Origin: Streptomyces durocortorensis
GTDB lineage: Bacteria > Actinomycetota > Actinomycetes > Streptomycetales > Streptomycetaceae
Direction of reading: 5' to 3'
Length of the DNA stretch: 64,000 nucleotides
NCBI RefSeq assembly: GCF_031760065.1
Contig: NZ_CP134500.1
Coordinates: 806,001-870,000, forward strand
Part shown: positions 1 to 8,364 of the stretch, one piece after another
Position numbering within the stretch: the first letter of the stretch is position 1
How the letters are laid out: every line of letters begins with the position of its first letter
The notes under the pieces: model-generated
The model's database searches: none
The model's input: the letters and a program-made list of their open reading frames with translations, nothing else
Told to the model about the DNA's origin: nothing
Program-made: the position numbers and the translations under genes

Positions 1-94
1 GCGGTGCGGCGAGCGCGTGGAGCGTGCCGTCGCCGCGGCCCCTCTGCAACAGGCCGAGCAGGGTGCCGCTCGGCGCTATGAACGGATCGAACAT
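1..94 (-). CDS. 5' end of an unknown gene running off the left edge
   Basis: From an ATG at 94 reading leftward there is an open frame of 31 codons to the window edge (MFDPFIAPSGTLLGLLQRG...) with the G/C-rich third positions typical of Streptomyces coding DNA. A GAGG lies about nine bases before the ATG. The frame has no stop inside the window, so only the N-terminus is visible. The short piece has no diagnostic motif and I assign no function. It lies downstream of the ankyrin gene on the same strand, with a gap of 289 bases that holds only small hairpins, for example 147-162 (CGTGCC/GGCACG). Confidence 0.55.
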   Translation of the reverse strand, partial: MFDPFIAPSGTLLGLLQRGRGDGTLHALAAP

Positions 95-383
95 GGAAGA
101 AAGCCTCACATCAAGCTGTCGACGCAACCGGGACTGTGCAGGGCCCCGTGCCTCCCGGCACGAGGGGGTGTCCGGGGGACACCGCTACGCCGCGCAGCAA
201 CATGATCGGCCGACCGCCGTCTTCCGCCTGGTGTAGAGCATCTTCCTCTGCCTCTCGTCGGTGGCCCTGAGCGGGCCCGCGACGTCATGATGACCCAGCC
301 ATTTCGCCACCGCGACCACATTTACGACGGACCGGTCAGCGGACCTCTCGGCGGACACGCCCGCAGGCGGGGCCGCCGGCGCC

Positions 384-776
384 TCAGCGGGCACCGAAGC
401 GTTCCACCAGCTCGGACTTGCCGAACATCCGGGCCGTCTCCAGCGCGGACGGGGTCCCGGCTGCGGGGTCGGCGCCCGCGGTGAGCAGGGCGTCGATGAC
501 GGTGGGCTCGCCCTTGAAGACCGCTCCGGCCAGCGGGGTCTGGCCGCGGTCGTTGGCCCGGTCCGGGTCGGCGCCGCGGGCGACGAGGGCGGTGACCGCC
601 CCGGCGTGCCCGTGGTAGGCGGCGAGCATCAGCAGCGTGTCGCCCCGGTCGTTGGTGAGGTTGGCGGGGACGCCTGCGTCGACGTACGCGAGGAGCGCCT
701 CGGTCTCGCCGGTGCGGGCGAGGTCGAAGACCTTGGTCGCCAGCTCGACCACCTCGGGATCGGGGGTTTCGCTCAT
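384..776 (-). CDS. ankyrin repeat protein
   Basis: A 130-residue protein made almost wholly of ankyrin repeats. Three helix-loop-helix units can be seen at about residues 9-40, 42-74 and 75-107; the last two carry the classic pattern NDRGxTxLxxA...GxxxxVxALLxxGADP. No signal peptide or membrane segment is visible, so it is probably a cytoplasmic protein-protein interaction module. The start is the ATG at 776. Short stand-alone ankyrin proteins are common in Streptomyces; the partner cannot be deduced from the neighbours, which are an unknown gene downstream and smeA divergently upstream. Confidence 0.85.
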   Translation of the reverse strand: MSETPDPEVVELATKVFDLARTGETEALLAYVDAGVPANLTNDRGDTLLMLAAYHGHAGAVTALVARGADPDRANDRGQTPLAGAVFKGEPTVIDALLTAGADPAAGTPSALETARMFGKSELVERFGAR

Positions 777-1102
777 CGGACGGGACCGCCTTCCTTGACT
801 GCTGCGGCGGCTTTCACCGCCGCGTTGACCTGGTGGGGAGTACGACAGGGCCGTACGAGTGAATCGACAGGGTACTGCTCCCGGGGCGACATGACCCGGC
901 CCGGATGCGGCAAGGGATCACCGCGGATGTCTCCTGCCCGGCACGGACCCGGCGATACCGCTCTGCGGGGACCGACTTCTGTGGGCCAGTCAAGTGAAAG
1001 CGCAGGATATTCACTCGATTGCACCTTTTGTCGTATAGATACTTCCCGTGATCCTGGAAGGACTCATGGTGACTGTCCCCCTCAACCAGGAGAGAACCGC
1101 TC
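777..1102. other. intergenic region between the ankyrin gene and smeA
   Basis: The 326 bases between these divergent genes must hold promoters for both. I find no convincing coding frame, no long inverted repeat and no clear sigma consensus. The stretch 1010-1045 is unusually A/T-rich for this genome and is the best candidate for the smeA promoter. The last 20 bases carry the smeA ribosome-binding site AGGAGA (1088-1093). Confidence 0.5.
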
Positions 1103-1297
1103 ATGATCCTTTCCATCTCGGGCGTGGTACTGCTCGCCATCATCGTCTTCCTGTTCTTCAAGAAGGACGGGCTCAAGGCATCCCACGCCATCGTCTGCGC
1201 CCTGTTCGGCTTCTACCTGGCCGGCACCGCCATCGCCCCGAGCATCACCGCGGGCGGGGCGAGCCTCGCCGGGCTGCTGGGCGGGATCAAGTTCTGA
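1103..1297 (+). CDS. smeA: small sporulation membrane protein SmeA
   Basis: A 64-residue very hydrophobic protein with an N-terminal membrane segment (residues 2-19), a short KKDG polar turn, a second hydrophobic stretch (about 28-48) and a Gly/Ala-rich tail ending GGIKF. Size, sequence style and its position 37 bases upstream of the SffA-type gene match smeA of S. coelicolor. There SmeA is known to bring the DNA translocase SffA to sporulation septa, and loss of the pair affects chromosome segregation and spore shape. AGGAGA lies ten bases before the ATG. The two genes are almost certainly one operon, expected to be active during aerial-hypha sporulation; no known sporulation promoter motif was recognised upstream. 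Confidence 0.75.
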   Translation: MILSISGVVLLAIIVFLFFKKDGLKASHAIVCALFGFYLAGTAIAPSITAGGASLAGLLGGIKF

Positions 1298-1334
1298 CGC
1301 TCCGCAACCGCTCCCACCCCTTCAGGAGACCGAC

Positions 1335-2972
1335 GTGGCCCGGCGACCACTCCCCCGCATTCTGAGCAGCGGCAGCGCTTCGATCACTCGCAGCAGAGAG
1401 ATCGCGCGCACGGCCGCCGACAACGCCACCGACGTGCTCCACCCGCTGATCACGGTCGTCCGCGGTCTGCGGCTGCTGGCCGTGTCCGGGCGGCAGAAGT
1501 GGGCCGCGACCCCCAAGGAACGGCGTGGTCCCAAGCTGTTCCTCGCCGCGGCCTGCGTGCTCGTGGTGGCGCTCATCCCGTACGGGCCGATCCTGGCTCT
1601 CATCGCGGTGATGGGCGCCGCCGCCTGGAAGGGGCGGGAGCGGGTCCCCGTGAAGACCGGCCCGGACGAGGCGGAGACCGCCCGCCTGCGCGCCCTGTAC
1701 GAGGCGCTCGTGCCGTACTTCTCGGTGCCGGAGGACCCCAGTCCGCTGTTCGCCCACGGCGGCGACTGGGAGAAGGCCTTCGAGGGCTACGCCTTCGACG
1801 AGGACGGGCGGATCACCCGCCTCCAGGTCTCCTACCCCGCGTACTTCACCGACGGCGAGGCCGCCGCCCGGACCCGGATCGAGCAGGTGCTCCACGCCAA
1901 GTCGGGCCGGGGCCGCGAGTACCGCTTCAGCTGGGACGAGGAGGCCAACCGCCTCGTCATGACCGTGCTGGACGCACTCCCCACCTCGATCGTCGCCCAG
2001 CGCTTCGTCACCGCACCCGGCGAGACGGTCCTCGGGTTCACCGACCCGGACGCGGTCTCGCGTACGGTCCCGGTGCGCGACGGCGACATGACGGTGGACG
2101 CCTCCCCCGTTGTCTGGCGGACCGGCGGCCGTTCCACCGAACCGCATCTGCTGGCCGTCGGGCAGCCCGGCGGCGGCACCACGACCCTGGTCCGCTCGAT
2201 CGCCCTCCAGGCCCTCCAGCACGGCGACGTCCTGCTCGTCGACGGCAGCGGGACCGGTGAGTACGGCGCGCTGGCCGGGCGCACCGGTGTGCTCGCCGTG
2301 GAGTCCGGGCTCAGCGGGGCGCTGGCCACGTTGGAGTGGGCGGCGCACGAGACGGAACGGCGTCTGATCACCGCCAACCTGGCCCGCCAGACCGGCCACC
2401 CGGCGCCGGACGACATCCGGCGACCGCTGTGGATCCTGCTGGACCGCCCCAGCGTCCTCGGCCATCTCGCGGCGGCCGACGGCAGGCCTGACCCGCAGGA
2501 CCTGCTCCGGATCCCACTGCGCCACGGGCGGGCGGTCCAGGTCGTCGTCGTCCTGGCCGAGCAGTTCGACGCGCTGGACGGCCTCACCGAGACCGTACGG
2601 ACGCACACCCGCGCCCGGGCGGTCCTCGGCCCGGCCTCCCCCGAGCAGATCGCCGCCGTCCTGGGTGCCGGGCCGAACACCACACCGCCGCCCGAGGTCC
2701 CCGCGGGCCGCGGCTACGCCCGCCTGGGCACCGGCCCGGTCCTGCGGCTCCAGGTCCCGGCGACGCCCGACCCGTACGACGACGCCACCAGCGACGCGCA
2801 CCGGCAGGCGGTCCTCGACCTGCTGCCCGACCGGCCCGTCCCGATGGAGGCCGCGCCCGCCGACGAGGGTCCGGCGACGGAGCAGGTGCCCGTGGCGGTG
2901 GAGGCGGCCGTCGCCGAGGCCAGGCCGTCCGAACCGCTCGCGAAGGCACGGTCGGCGGGCGCCGAGAGCTGA
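1335..2972 (+). CDS. sffA: SffA-like FtsK/SpoIIIE-family septal protein
   Basis: A 545-residue protein starting at a GTG after AGGAG (1324-1328). A hydrophobic region lies at about residues 67-98, followed by a cytoplasmic domain with an FtsK/SpoIIIE-like nucleotide-binding fold. The expected P-loop is at residues 276-283 and reads GQPGGGTT, so the invariant Walker lysine is a threonine here; the Walker B-like strand reads LWILLDRPS without a DE pair. Family knowledge: SffA is a septal DNA-translocase-like protein recruited by SmeA during sporulation. The C-terminal 60 residues are acidic and Ala/Pro/Glu-rich. Whether this protein hydrolyses ATP is doubtful from its motifs. Confidence 0.75.
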   Translation: MARRPLPRILSSGSASITRSREIARTAADNATDVLHPLITVVRGLRLLAVSGRQKWAATPKERRGPKLFLAAACVLVVALIPYGPILALIAVMGAAAWKGRERVPVKTGPDEAETARLRALYEALVPYFSVPEDPSPLFAHGGDWEKAFEGYAFDEDGRITRLQVSYPAYFTDGEAAARTRIEQVLHAKSGRGREYRFSWDEEANRLVMTVLDALPTSIVAQRFVTAPGETVLGFTDPDAVSRTVPVRDGDMTVDASPVVWRTGGRSTEPHLLAVGQPGGGTTTLVRSIALQALQHGDVLLVDGSGTGEYGALAGRTGVLAVESGLSGALATLEWAAHETERRLITANLARQTGHPAPDDIRRPLWILLDRPSVLGHLAAADGRPDPQDLLRIPLRHGRAVQVVVVLAEQFDALDGLTETVRTHTRARAVLGPASPEQIAAVLGAGPNTTPPPEVPAGRGYARLGTGPVLRLQVPATPDPYDDATSDAHRQAVLDLLPDRPVPMEAAPADEGPATEQVPVAVEAAVAEARPSEPLAKARSAGAES

Positions 2973-3120
2973 ACCGAACGCACCTGACGGGGGCTTGCCG
3001 GCCGGGCCGGATCAGGCCCGGCACCAGGGCGCGCGAGCCCGGCCTCACCTGCGAGACACCCCCAGGGCGGGGAGCGGATCACCAGGTCCGCTCCCCGCCC
3101 TCGGTCGTGCCGCCCGTTCC

Positions 3121-4620
3121 TCAGGCCACGAAGCTGCGCGGGGCATCGGCGCCCACGCCCGCACCGGAACGGACCAGCTCCACGGCCGCCGCCAGCCGCA
3201 CGGCCGCCTCGTCGGCCACCGGCCCGGCCACCGTGAACGGCAGGCGTACGTAACCCTCGAAGGCACCGTCGACCCCGAACCGGGGGCCCGAGGGCACCCG
3301 GACGCCGACCCGTTCGCCCGCCACGGCCAGCCGCGACCCGGAGAGGCCGCCGGTGCGCACCCACAGGGTCAGGCCGCCGCGCGGCACCGTGAACTCCCAG
3401 TCCGGCAGCTCCCGGCGGACCGCGGCGACCAGCGCGTCGCGGTTCTCCCGCGCCTGGCTCCGCCGGACGTCGACGGCCTGCTCCCAGCCGCCCGTGCCCA
3501 TGAGCCAGTTGATCGCGAGCTGTTCCAGGACCGGGGTGCCCATGTCGGCGTAGGCGCGGGCCGCGACCAGGCTGCGGATGACGTCGGGAGCGGCCCGCAC
3601 CCAGCCGATCCGCATCCCGGCCCAGAACGCCTTGCTGGCCGAGCCGACGGTGAGCACCGTGCTGCCCGCCGGGTCGAAGGCGCAGACCCGGCGGGGCATG
3701 TCCAGGTCCGGGTCCAGGAGGAGTTCGTTCATCGTCTCGTCGACGACCAGGACCGTGCCGGCGGACCGGGCGGCGTCCACCAGCTCCCGGCGCTGCTGCT
3801 CGTCGGCGAGCGCCCCGGTCGGGTTGTGGAAGTCGGCCACCACATAGGCGAGCCGGGGGGCCGCGTCGCGCAGCACCTGGCGCCAGCGGTTCATGTCCCA
3901 GCCCGCAAGGCCGTCCCCCATCGCGACGGGGACGAGGCGGGCGCCGGCCTCGCGCATCAGCTGGAGGATGTTGGCGTACGAGGGGGACTCGACCGCGATC
4001 CGTTCGCCCCGGCCCGCGAAGAGGTGGCAGATGGCGTCGATGGCGCCCATCGCGCCGGTGGTGACCATGATCTGTTCCGGCATGGTCGGGATGCCGAGCG
4101 CGGTGTAGCGGTCGGCGATCATCTGCCGCAGCGCGGGCAGCCCGGCCGGATAGTCGCCGTGCGTATGGGCGTACGGCGGAAGCTCCTCCAGCGCCCCCTG
4201 GACCGCGCGGGTCAGCCAGGGCTCGGGGGCGGGCAGGGCCGCACAGCCCAGGTCGATCATCGAGCCGAGCGACTCCGGGGGCAGCGGTTCGAGGCCGCGG
4301 GCGGGCAGCGGGTTGCCGGCCGGGACGGCGGTCCAGCTGCCCGCGCCGCGCCGCGACTCCAGGAACCCTTCGGCGCGCAGGGCCTCGTAGGCGGCGGCGA
4401 CGGTGGTACGGCTGACGGAGAGGGCGAGGGCCAGCTCGCGTTCGGCGGGCAGCCGGGCGGCGACCGGGACCCGGCCCTCCAGCACGAGGAGCCGTACGCC
4501 GTCGGCGAGCGCACGGTAGGCGGGCGGTTTCCGTCCGCCCGGCCCGGTGGGCCGGGGCTGCTGGGACTGGAGCTGCCGGGCGAGCTGAGCCGCCCCCACG
4601 GTCGAAGTCCACTGCGCCAT
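3121..4620 (-). CDS. MocR/PdxR-type GntR regulator with an aminotransferase-like domain
   Basis: A 499-residue two-domain regulator. Residues about 32-95 form a GntR winged helix (LPAERELALALSVSRTTVAAAYEALRAEG), and the rest is a fold-type I aminotransferase with HNPTG near 265 and the PLP lysine K330 in SASK. MocR regulators bind PLP or aldimines and often control vitamin B6 or amino-acid genes. The open frame extends further upstream, but I chose the ATG at 4620 (MAQWTS) because homologues start here and the upstream part overlaps the divergent yczE gene. The next gene, divergent at 4723, is a YczE-family membrane protein; the YczR-YczE pairing is recurrent, so this is the likely target. 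The promoters share about 100 bases. Confidence 0.9.
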   Translation of the reverse strand: MAQWTSTVGAAQLARQLQSQQPRPTGPGGRKPPAYRALADGVRLLVLEGRVPVAARLPAERELALALSVSRTTVAAAYEALRAEGFLESRRGAGSWTAVPAGNPLPARGLEPLPPESLGSMIDLGCAALPAPEPWLTRAVQGALEELPPYAHTHGDYPAGLPALRQMIADRYTALGIPTMPEQIMVTTGAMGAIDAICHLFAGRGERIAVESPSYANILQLMREAGARLVPVAMGDGLAGWDMNRWRQVLRDAAPRLAYVVADFHNPTGALADEQQRRELVDAARSAGTVLVVDETMNELLLDPDLDMPRRVCAFDPAGSTVLTVGSASKAFWAGMRIGWVRAAPDVIRSLVAARAYADMGTPVLEQLAINWLMGTGGWEQAVDVRRSQARENRDALVAAVRRELPDWEFTVPRGGLTLWVRTGGLSGSRLAVAGERVGVRVPSGPRFGVDGAFEGYVRLPFTVAGPVADEAAVRLAAAVELVRSGAGVGADAPRSFVA

Positions 4621-4722
4621 CGAAATCAGTCCACCTTCCTCGAATTGGCCATAGTTGGTGGCCTGCCCCCTGCCACAGAGTGCCATGAAGCAGTCCACCA
4701 TCACCACATCAGGGGGCAGAAC

Positions 4723-5388
4723 ATGGCCAGGACCACCGGCCGGAGCACGGCCCGGCTCACCCGGCGGCTGGTCCAGCTGTACGTCGGGCTGGCGCTGTAC
4801 GGGACGAGTTCGGCGCTCCTGGTGCGGGCCGGGCTCGGCCTGGAGCCGTGGGGCGTACTCCATCAGGGACTCGCGGAGCTGACCGGCGGATCGATCGGCG
4901 TGGTCTCGATCGTCGTCGGCGCGGTCGTCCTGCTGCTGTGGATCCCGCTGCGCCAGCGCCCGGGGCTCGGCACGGTATCCAACGTGTTCGTCGTCGGCCT
5001 GGCCATGGACGGGACGCTCGCCCTGGTCGGCGAGCTCGACGGTCTCGCTCTCCGCGTCCCCGTGATGGTCCTGGGGGTGGTGCTGAACGGGGCGGCGACC
5101 GGGCTCTACATCAGCGCCCGGTTCGGTCCGGGGCCTCGCGACGGGCTGATGACCGGGCTGCACCAGGTCACCGGCCGCTCCATCCGGCTGGTCCGTACGG
5201 CGATCGAGGTGGCCGTCGTGGTGACCGGCTTCGCGCTGGGCGGCTCGCTGGGAGCGGGCACGGTGCTGTACGCCCTGACGATCGGCCCGTCGGCCCAGTT
5301 CTTCCTGCGGATGTTCGCCCTCCCCGCACCCGCCGGTTCCAGCCCCGTTGCCGCCCCGGCACCCGGGCAGGCCATACTGCCGCAGTGA
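4723..5388 (+). CDS. YczE/YyaS/YitT-family membrane protein
   Basis: A 221-residue integral membrane protein with about five to six hydrophobic segments and the family-typical GLGLEPWGVLHQG near residue 40 and ARFGPGPRDGLMTGL near 130. The family (YczE/BCR) is of unknown transport function and is often paired with a MocR regulator, as here on the opposite strand. The ATG at 4723 follows AGGGGG. The TGA stop overlaps the GTG start of the next gene as GTGA, so translation is coupled with the phosphodiesterase. The Pro/Ala-rich tail (PAPAGSSPVAAPAPG) has no evident function. Confidence 0.85.
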   Translation: MARTTGRSTARLTRRLVQLYVGLALYGTSSALLVRAGLGLEPWGVLHQGLAELTGGSIGVVSIVVGAVVLLLWIPLRQRPGLGTVSNVFVVGLAMDGTLALVGELDGLALRVPVMVLGVVLNGAATGLYISARFGPGPRDGLMTGLHQVTGRSIRLVRTAIEVAVVVTGFALGGSLGAGTVLYALTIGPSAQFFLRMFALPAPAGSSPVAAPAPGQAILPQ

Positions 5389-6149
5389 ACCCGAGCCGCC
5401 ACCCCTATCTGGACCACCCGGCGCCGATCGCCTTCGCCCATCGCGGCGGGGCGGCGGACGGTGTGGAGAACACCGCGACCGCCTTCCGCAGGGCGGCCGC
5501 CGCGGGCTACCGCTACTTCGAAACCGATGTGCACACCACGGCGGACGGCCGGCTGGTCGCCTTCCACGACGCGACGCTCGACCGGGTCACCGACGCGCGG
5601 GGGCGGATCTCCGCACTGCCCTGGAGCGAGGTACGCCGGGCCCGGGTCGGGGGCAGCGAACCGCTCCCGCTCTTCGAGGAGCTGCTGGAGGAGTTCCCCC
5701 AGGCCCGCTGGAACGTGGACCTCAAGGCGGAATCCGCGCTGGAGCCGCTCCTCGGCCTGATCCGCCGGACCGACGCCTGGGACCGGGTCTGCGTCGGCTC
5801 GTTCTCGGAGGCCCGGGTGGCCCGCGCGCACCGCCTGGCGGGCCCGCGCCTGGCCACCTCGTACGGGGTGCGCGGCGTCCTGGGGCTGCGCCTGCGCTCA
5901 CTGGGCCTTCCGGCGGCGCTGCGCGCGGGCGCGGTCTGCGCCCAGGTCCCGGAGCGGCAGAGCGGCATCCCGGTGGTCGACGCCCGTTTCGTGCGTACGG
6001 CGCACGCGCTCGGGCTTCAGGTGCACGTGTGGACGGTGAACGAGCCGGAGCGGATGGCGGCGCTCCTGGACCTCGGCGTGGATGGCATCATGACCGATCA
6101 CATCGAGACGCTGCGTACGGTGCTGAGCGAGCGGGGGGTCTGGTCCTGA
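5385..6149 (+). CDS. glycerophosphodiester phosphodiesterase (GlpQ/UgpQ type)
   Basis: A 254-residue GDPD-family enzyme that hydrolyses glycerophosphodiesters to glycerol 3-phosphate and an alcohol. Visible motifs: AHRGG (catalytic His19), ENT, ETDVHTTxDGxLVxFHD (Glu46, Asp48, His61) and the late WTVNEPExMxxLLDLGVDGIMTDH. No signal peptide is seen, so the enzyme is probably cytoplasmic. The GTG start overlaps the yczE stop by four bases (GTGA, 5385-5388), which indicates translational coupling. Length fits the bacterial family (230-260 residues). Confidence 0.92.
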   Translation: MNPSRHPYLDHPAPIAFAHRGGAADGVENTATAFRRAAAAGYRYFETDVHTTADGRLVAFHDATLDRVTDARGRISALPWSEVRRARVGGSEPLPLFEELLEEFPQARWNVDLKAESALEPLLGLIRRTDAWDRVCVGSFSEARVARAHRLAGPRLATSYGVRGVLGLRLRSLGLPAALRAGAVCAQVPERQSGIPVVDARFVRTAHALGLQVHVWTVNEPERMAALLDLGVDGIMTDHIETLRTVLSERGVWS

Positions 6150-6195
6150 CGCCCGGTCCGTCCGCGTCCACAGGGGACGATCGAGGGAGCGCGGG

Positions 6196-7569
6196 TTGAG
6201 CACCGGGACCACAGGACGGGCAGATCCGGCCGGGCAGCCGCCGCGCGACGGGTCCGCGACGGCCCGCAGGCGCGAACAGCACGGCTGGTACTTCTACGAC
6301 TTCGCCTGTTCCGTCTACTCCACCAGCGTGGTGACCGTCTTCCTCGGTCCGTACCTGACGTCGATCGCCAAAGCCGCGGCCGATCCCGACGGTTACGTGC
6401 ACCCTCTGGGCATACCCGTGCGCGCGGGCTCGCTGTTCGCGTACTCCGTCTCGGCCTCCATCGTGGTGGCCGTGCTCCTGATGCCGATCGTGGGCGCGGC
6501 CGCGGACCGTACGGGGCGCAAGAAGCCGTTGCTGGCGGCGGCCGCCTATACAGGGGCCGCGGCGACGGCCGGGATGTTCTTCCTGGACGGCCACCGCTAT
6601 CTGCTGGGCGCGTTCCTGCTGATCGTGGCGAACGCGTCGATCTCCGTGTCGATGGTCCTGTACAACGCCTACCTGCCGCAGATCGCCGAGCCCGAGGAGC
6701 GCGACGCGGTCTCCTCGCGCGGCTGGGCCTTCGGCTACACCTCGGGCGCCCTGGTCCTCGTGCTGAACCTGATCCTGTACACCGGCCACGAGTCCTTCGG
6801 GCTCGCGGAGTCGGACGCGGTGCGGATCTGTCTCGCCTCGGCCGGTGTGTGGTGGGGCGCGTTCACACTCGTACCGCTGCGGCGGCTGCGGGACCGCCGG
6901 GTCCCGCCGGGCGGCGAGGGGGCGGTCGGCTCCGGCTGGAAGCAGCTGAGGGCGACCCTGCGCGACATGCGGCGCCACCCGTTGACGCTGTCCTTCCTGC
7001 TCGCCTATCTCGTCTACAACGACGGCATCCAGACGGTGATCTCGCAGGCCTCCCTGTACGGCTCCGAGGAACTGGGCCTCGACCAGACGACGCTGATCAT
7101 CGCCGTCCTGCTGGTGCAGATCCTGGCGGTGGCCGGGGCGCTCGGGATGGGACGACTCGCCCGGACGTACGGCGCCAAGCGGACGATTCTGGGGTCCCTG
7201 GCCATCTGGACGGCGATCCTGGTCTGTGCCTATCTCCTGCCCGCCGACGCGCCCGTCTTCTTCTTCGTTCTCGCGGCGGCCATCGGCCTGGTGCTGGGCG
7301 GCAGCCAGGCGCTCTCACGGTCGCTGTTCTCGCATCTGGTGCCGCGCGGCAAGGAGGCCGAGTACTTCTCCGCGTACGAGATGAGCGACCGGGGACTGAG
7401 CTGGCTGGGCCCCCTGGTGTTCGGTCTGGCGTACCAGCTGACGGGCAGCTACCGGGAGGCGATCATCTCGCTGATCGTGTTCTTCGCCCTCGGTGCGGTG
7501 CTGCTCGCGCGGGTCCCGGTGAGGCGTGCGGTGGAGGCCGCGGGCAATCCCGTACCGGAACGGATTTAG
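6196..7569 (+). CDS. UMF1/Atg22-type major facilitator transporter
   Basis: A 457-residue membrane protein with roughly twelve hydrophobic segments. The N-terminal HGWYFYDFACSVYSTSVVT block, the long loop between helices 1 and 2 (LTSIAKAAADPDGYVHPLG) and AAADRTGRKKPLLAAAA are typical of the Atg22-like MFS branch. Family members have been linked to amino-acid efflux; the substrate here is unknown. The start is TTG at 6196, preceded by GAGGGAG. It follows the phosphodiesterase after 46 bases on the same strand and may share its transcript. A small hairpin follows at 7580-7604. Confidence 0.85.
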   Translation: MSTGTTGRADPAGQPPRDGSATARRREQHGWYFYDFACSVYSTSVVTVFLGPYLTSIAKAAADPDGYVHPLGIPVRAGSLFAYSVSASIVVAVLLMPIVGAAADRTGRKKPLLAAAAYTGAAATAGMFFLDGHRYLLGAFLLIVANASISVSMVLYNAYLPQIAEPEERDAVSSRGWAFGYTSGALVLVLNLILYTGHESFGLAESDAVRICLASAGVWWGAFTLVPLRRLRDRRVPPGGEGAVGSGWKQLRATLRDMRRHPLTLSFLLAYLVYNDGIQTVISQASLYGSEELGLDQTTLIIAVLLVQILAVAGALGMGRLARTYGAKRTILGSLAIWTAILVCAYLLPADAPVFFFVLAAAIGLVLGGSQALSRSLFSHLVPRGKEAEYFSAYEMSDRGLSWLGPLVFGLAYQLTGSYREAIISLIVFFALGAVLLARVPVRRAVEAAGNPVPERI

Positions 7570-7579
7570 ACGTTGAAGT

Positions 7580-7604
7580 CAAAGGCCGGTAGTGTACGCC
7601 TTTG
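7580..7604 (+). terminator. possible weak terminator hairpin after the MFS gene
   Basis: CAAAGGC (7580-7586) and GCCTTTG (7598-7604) can form a 7-bp stem with an 11-base loop, ten bases after the MFS stop. There is no T-tract. It separates the MFS gene from the independently promoted rbpA. Confidence 0.35.
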
Positions 7605-7745
7605 GCCTGCCCGGAGGACCGTTACTGCGAGTGAAAGCAGCTCGACCGGTGGGTGACAACATCCACCAGAGGTGACAAACCGGGCATGGGCGGGTACTCA
7701 ACCCAGATAAAGCAGCGGCACGACGGGCGACGCATGACCGGCAAC

Positions 7746-7773
7746 GGGAATCTTTACCGCCGACCGGACGTTG
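7746..7773 (+). promoter_or_regulatory. SigR (thiol-stress) promoter of rbpA
   Basis: GGGAAT (7746-7751), then exactly 18 bases, then GTTG (7770-7773). This matches the Streptomyces SigR consensus GGAAT-N18/19-GTT. RbpA is an established member of the SigR disulfide-stress regulon, which supports the reading. The start of transcription would be near 7780, giving a leader of about 55 bases with GGGAGG (7821-7826) ahead of the ATG. Confidence 0.85.
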
Positions 7774-7834
7774 ACCGGATGACGACGACAGCGACATTTT
7801 GTCCTGTGGGCGACAAGCCCGGGAGGCACGATTC

Positions 7835-8209
7835 ATGAGTGAGCGAGCTCTCCGCGGCACGCGACTTGTGGTTACCAGCTACGAGACGGACCGCGGCATC
7901 GATCTGGCCCCGCGCCAGGCGGTGGAGTACGCATGCCAGAACGGACATCGATTCGAGATGCCGTTCTCGGTGGAGGCGGAAATTCCGCCGGAGTGGGAGT
8001 GCAAGGCGTGCGGCGCCCAGGCACTCCTGGTGGACGGGGACGGCCCCGAAGAGAAGAAGGGCAAGCCTGCGCGTACGCACTGGGACATGCTCATGGAGCG
8101 GCGCACCCGCGAGGAGCTGGAGGAGGTGCTGGCCGAGAGGCTGGCGGTTCTGCGCTCCGGAGCCATGAACATCGCCGTGCACCCGCGGGACAGCAGGAAG
8201 TCTGCCTGA
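7835..8209 (+). CDS. rbpA: RNA polymerase-binding protein RbpA
   Basis: A 124-residue actinobacterial transcription factor that binds RNA polymerase and the principal sigma factor HrdB and stimulates open-complex formation. The central zinc/core region shows C34, H38, C56 and C59, and the C-terminal sigma-interacting helices read RTHWDMLMERRTREELEEVLAERL. The ATG at 7835 follows GGGAGG at eight bases; an upstream TTG in the same frame would overlap the promoter leader and is rejected. It is transcribed from the SigR promoter at 7746 and terminated by a very strong hairpin at 8262-8312. Rifampicin tolerance and slow-growth phenotypes are known for mutants of the family. Confidence 0.97.
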   Translation: MSERALRGTRLVVTSYETDRGIDLAPRQAVEYACQNGHRFEMPFSVEAEIPPEWECKACGAQALLVDGDGPEEKKGKPARTHWDMLMERRTREELEEVLAERLAVLRSGAMNIAVHPRDSRKSA

Positions 8210-8261
8210 CCGCGTAACACCGCACAGCACAGAGCAGTACAGCGACACAGCAGTGAAGCAC

Positions 8262-8312
8262 CAAGAGCCGCGGGCCGTGACACAGATCGTGTGTCACGGC
8301 CCGCGGCTCTTG
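8262..8312 (+). terminator. 22-bp perfect inverted repeat, rbpA terminator (bidirectional)
   Basis: A perfect 22-base inverted repeat (left arm 8262-8283, right arm 8291-8312, loop AGATCGT) lies 52 bases after the rbpA stop and ahead of the convergent FxsA gene. The stem begins CAAGAGCC and closes at GACAC/GTGTC. The arm length and symmetry make it a likely bidirectional terminator even without a long T-run. Confidence 0.85.
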
Positions 8313-8345
8313 TGCGTGGACTGTGCGGCCCGCGGCTCTTGTGCG
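8297..8345 (+). repeat. direct copy of the terminator's right arm
   Basis: The 20 bases CGGCCCGCGGCTCTTGTGCG occur at 8297-8316, inside the right arm of the rbpA terminator, and again unchanged at 8326-8345. The left arm of the terminator could therefore pair with either copy. This looks like a local duplication of the terminator arm. Confidence 0.8.
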
Positions 8346-8364
8346 CGCCGTCGGCCGGAGCGCC

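Noticed and set aside
1287..2801. Long minus-strand open frame of 504 codons opposite sffA
   Set aside because: A shadow of high-GC coding DNA; composition is Gly/Arg/Val/Asp-biased with no domain, and sffA on the other strand has real features.
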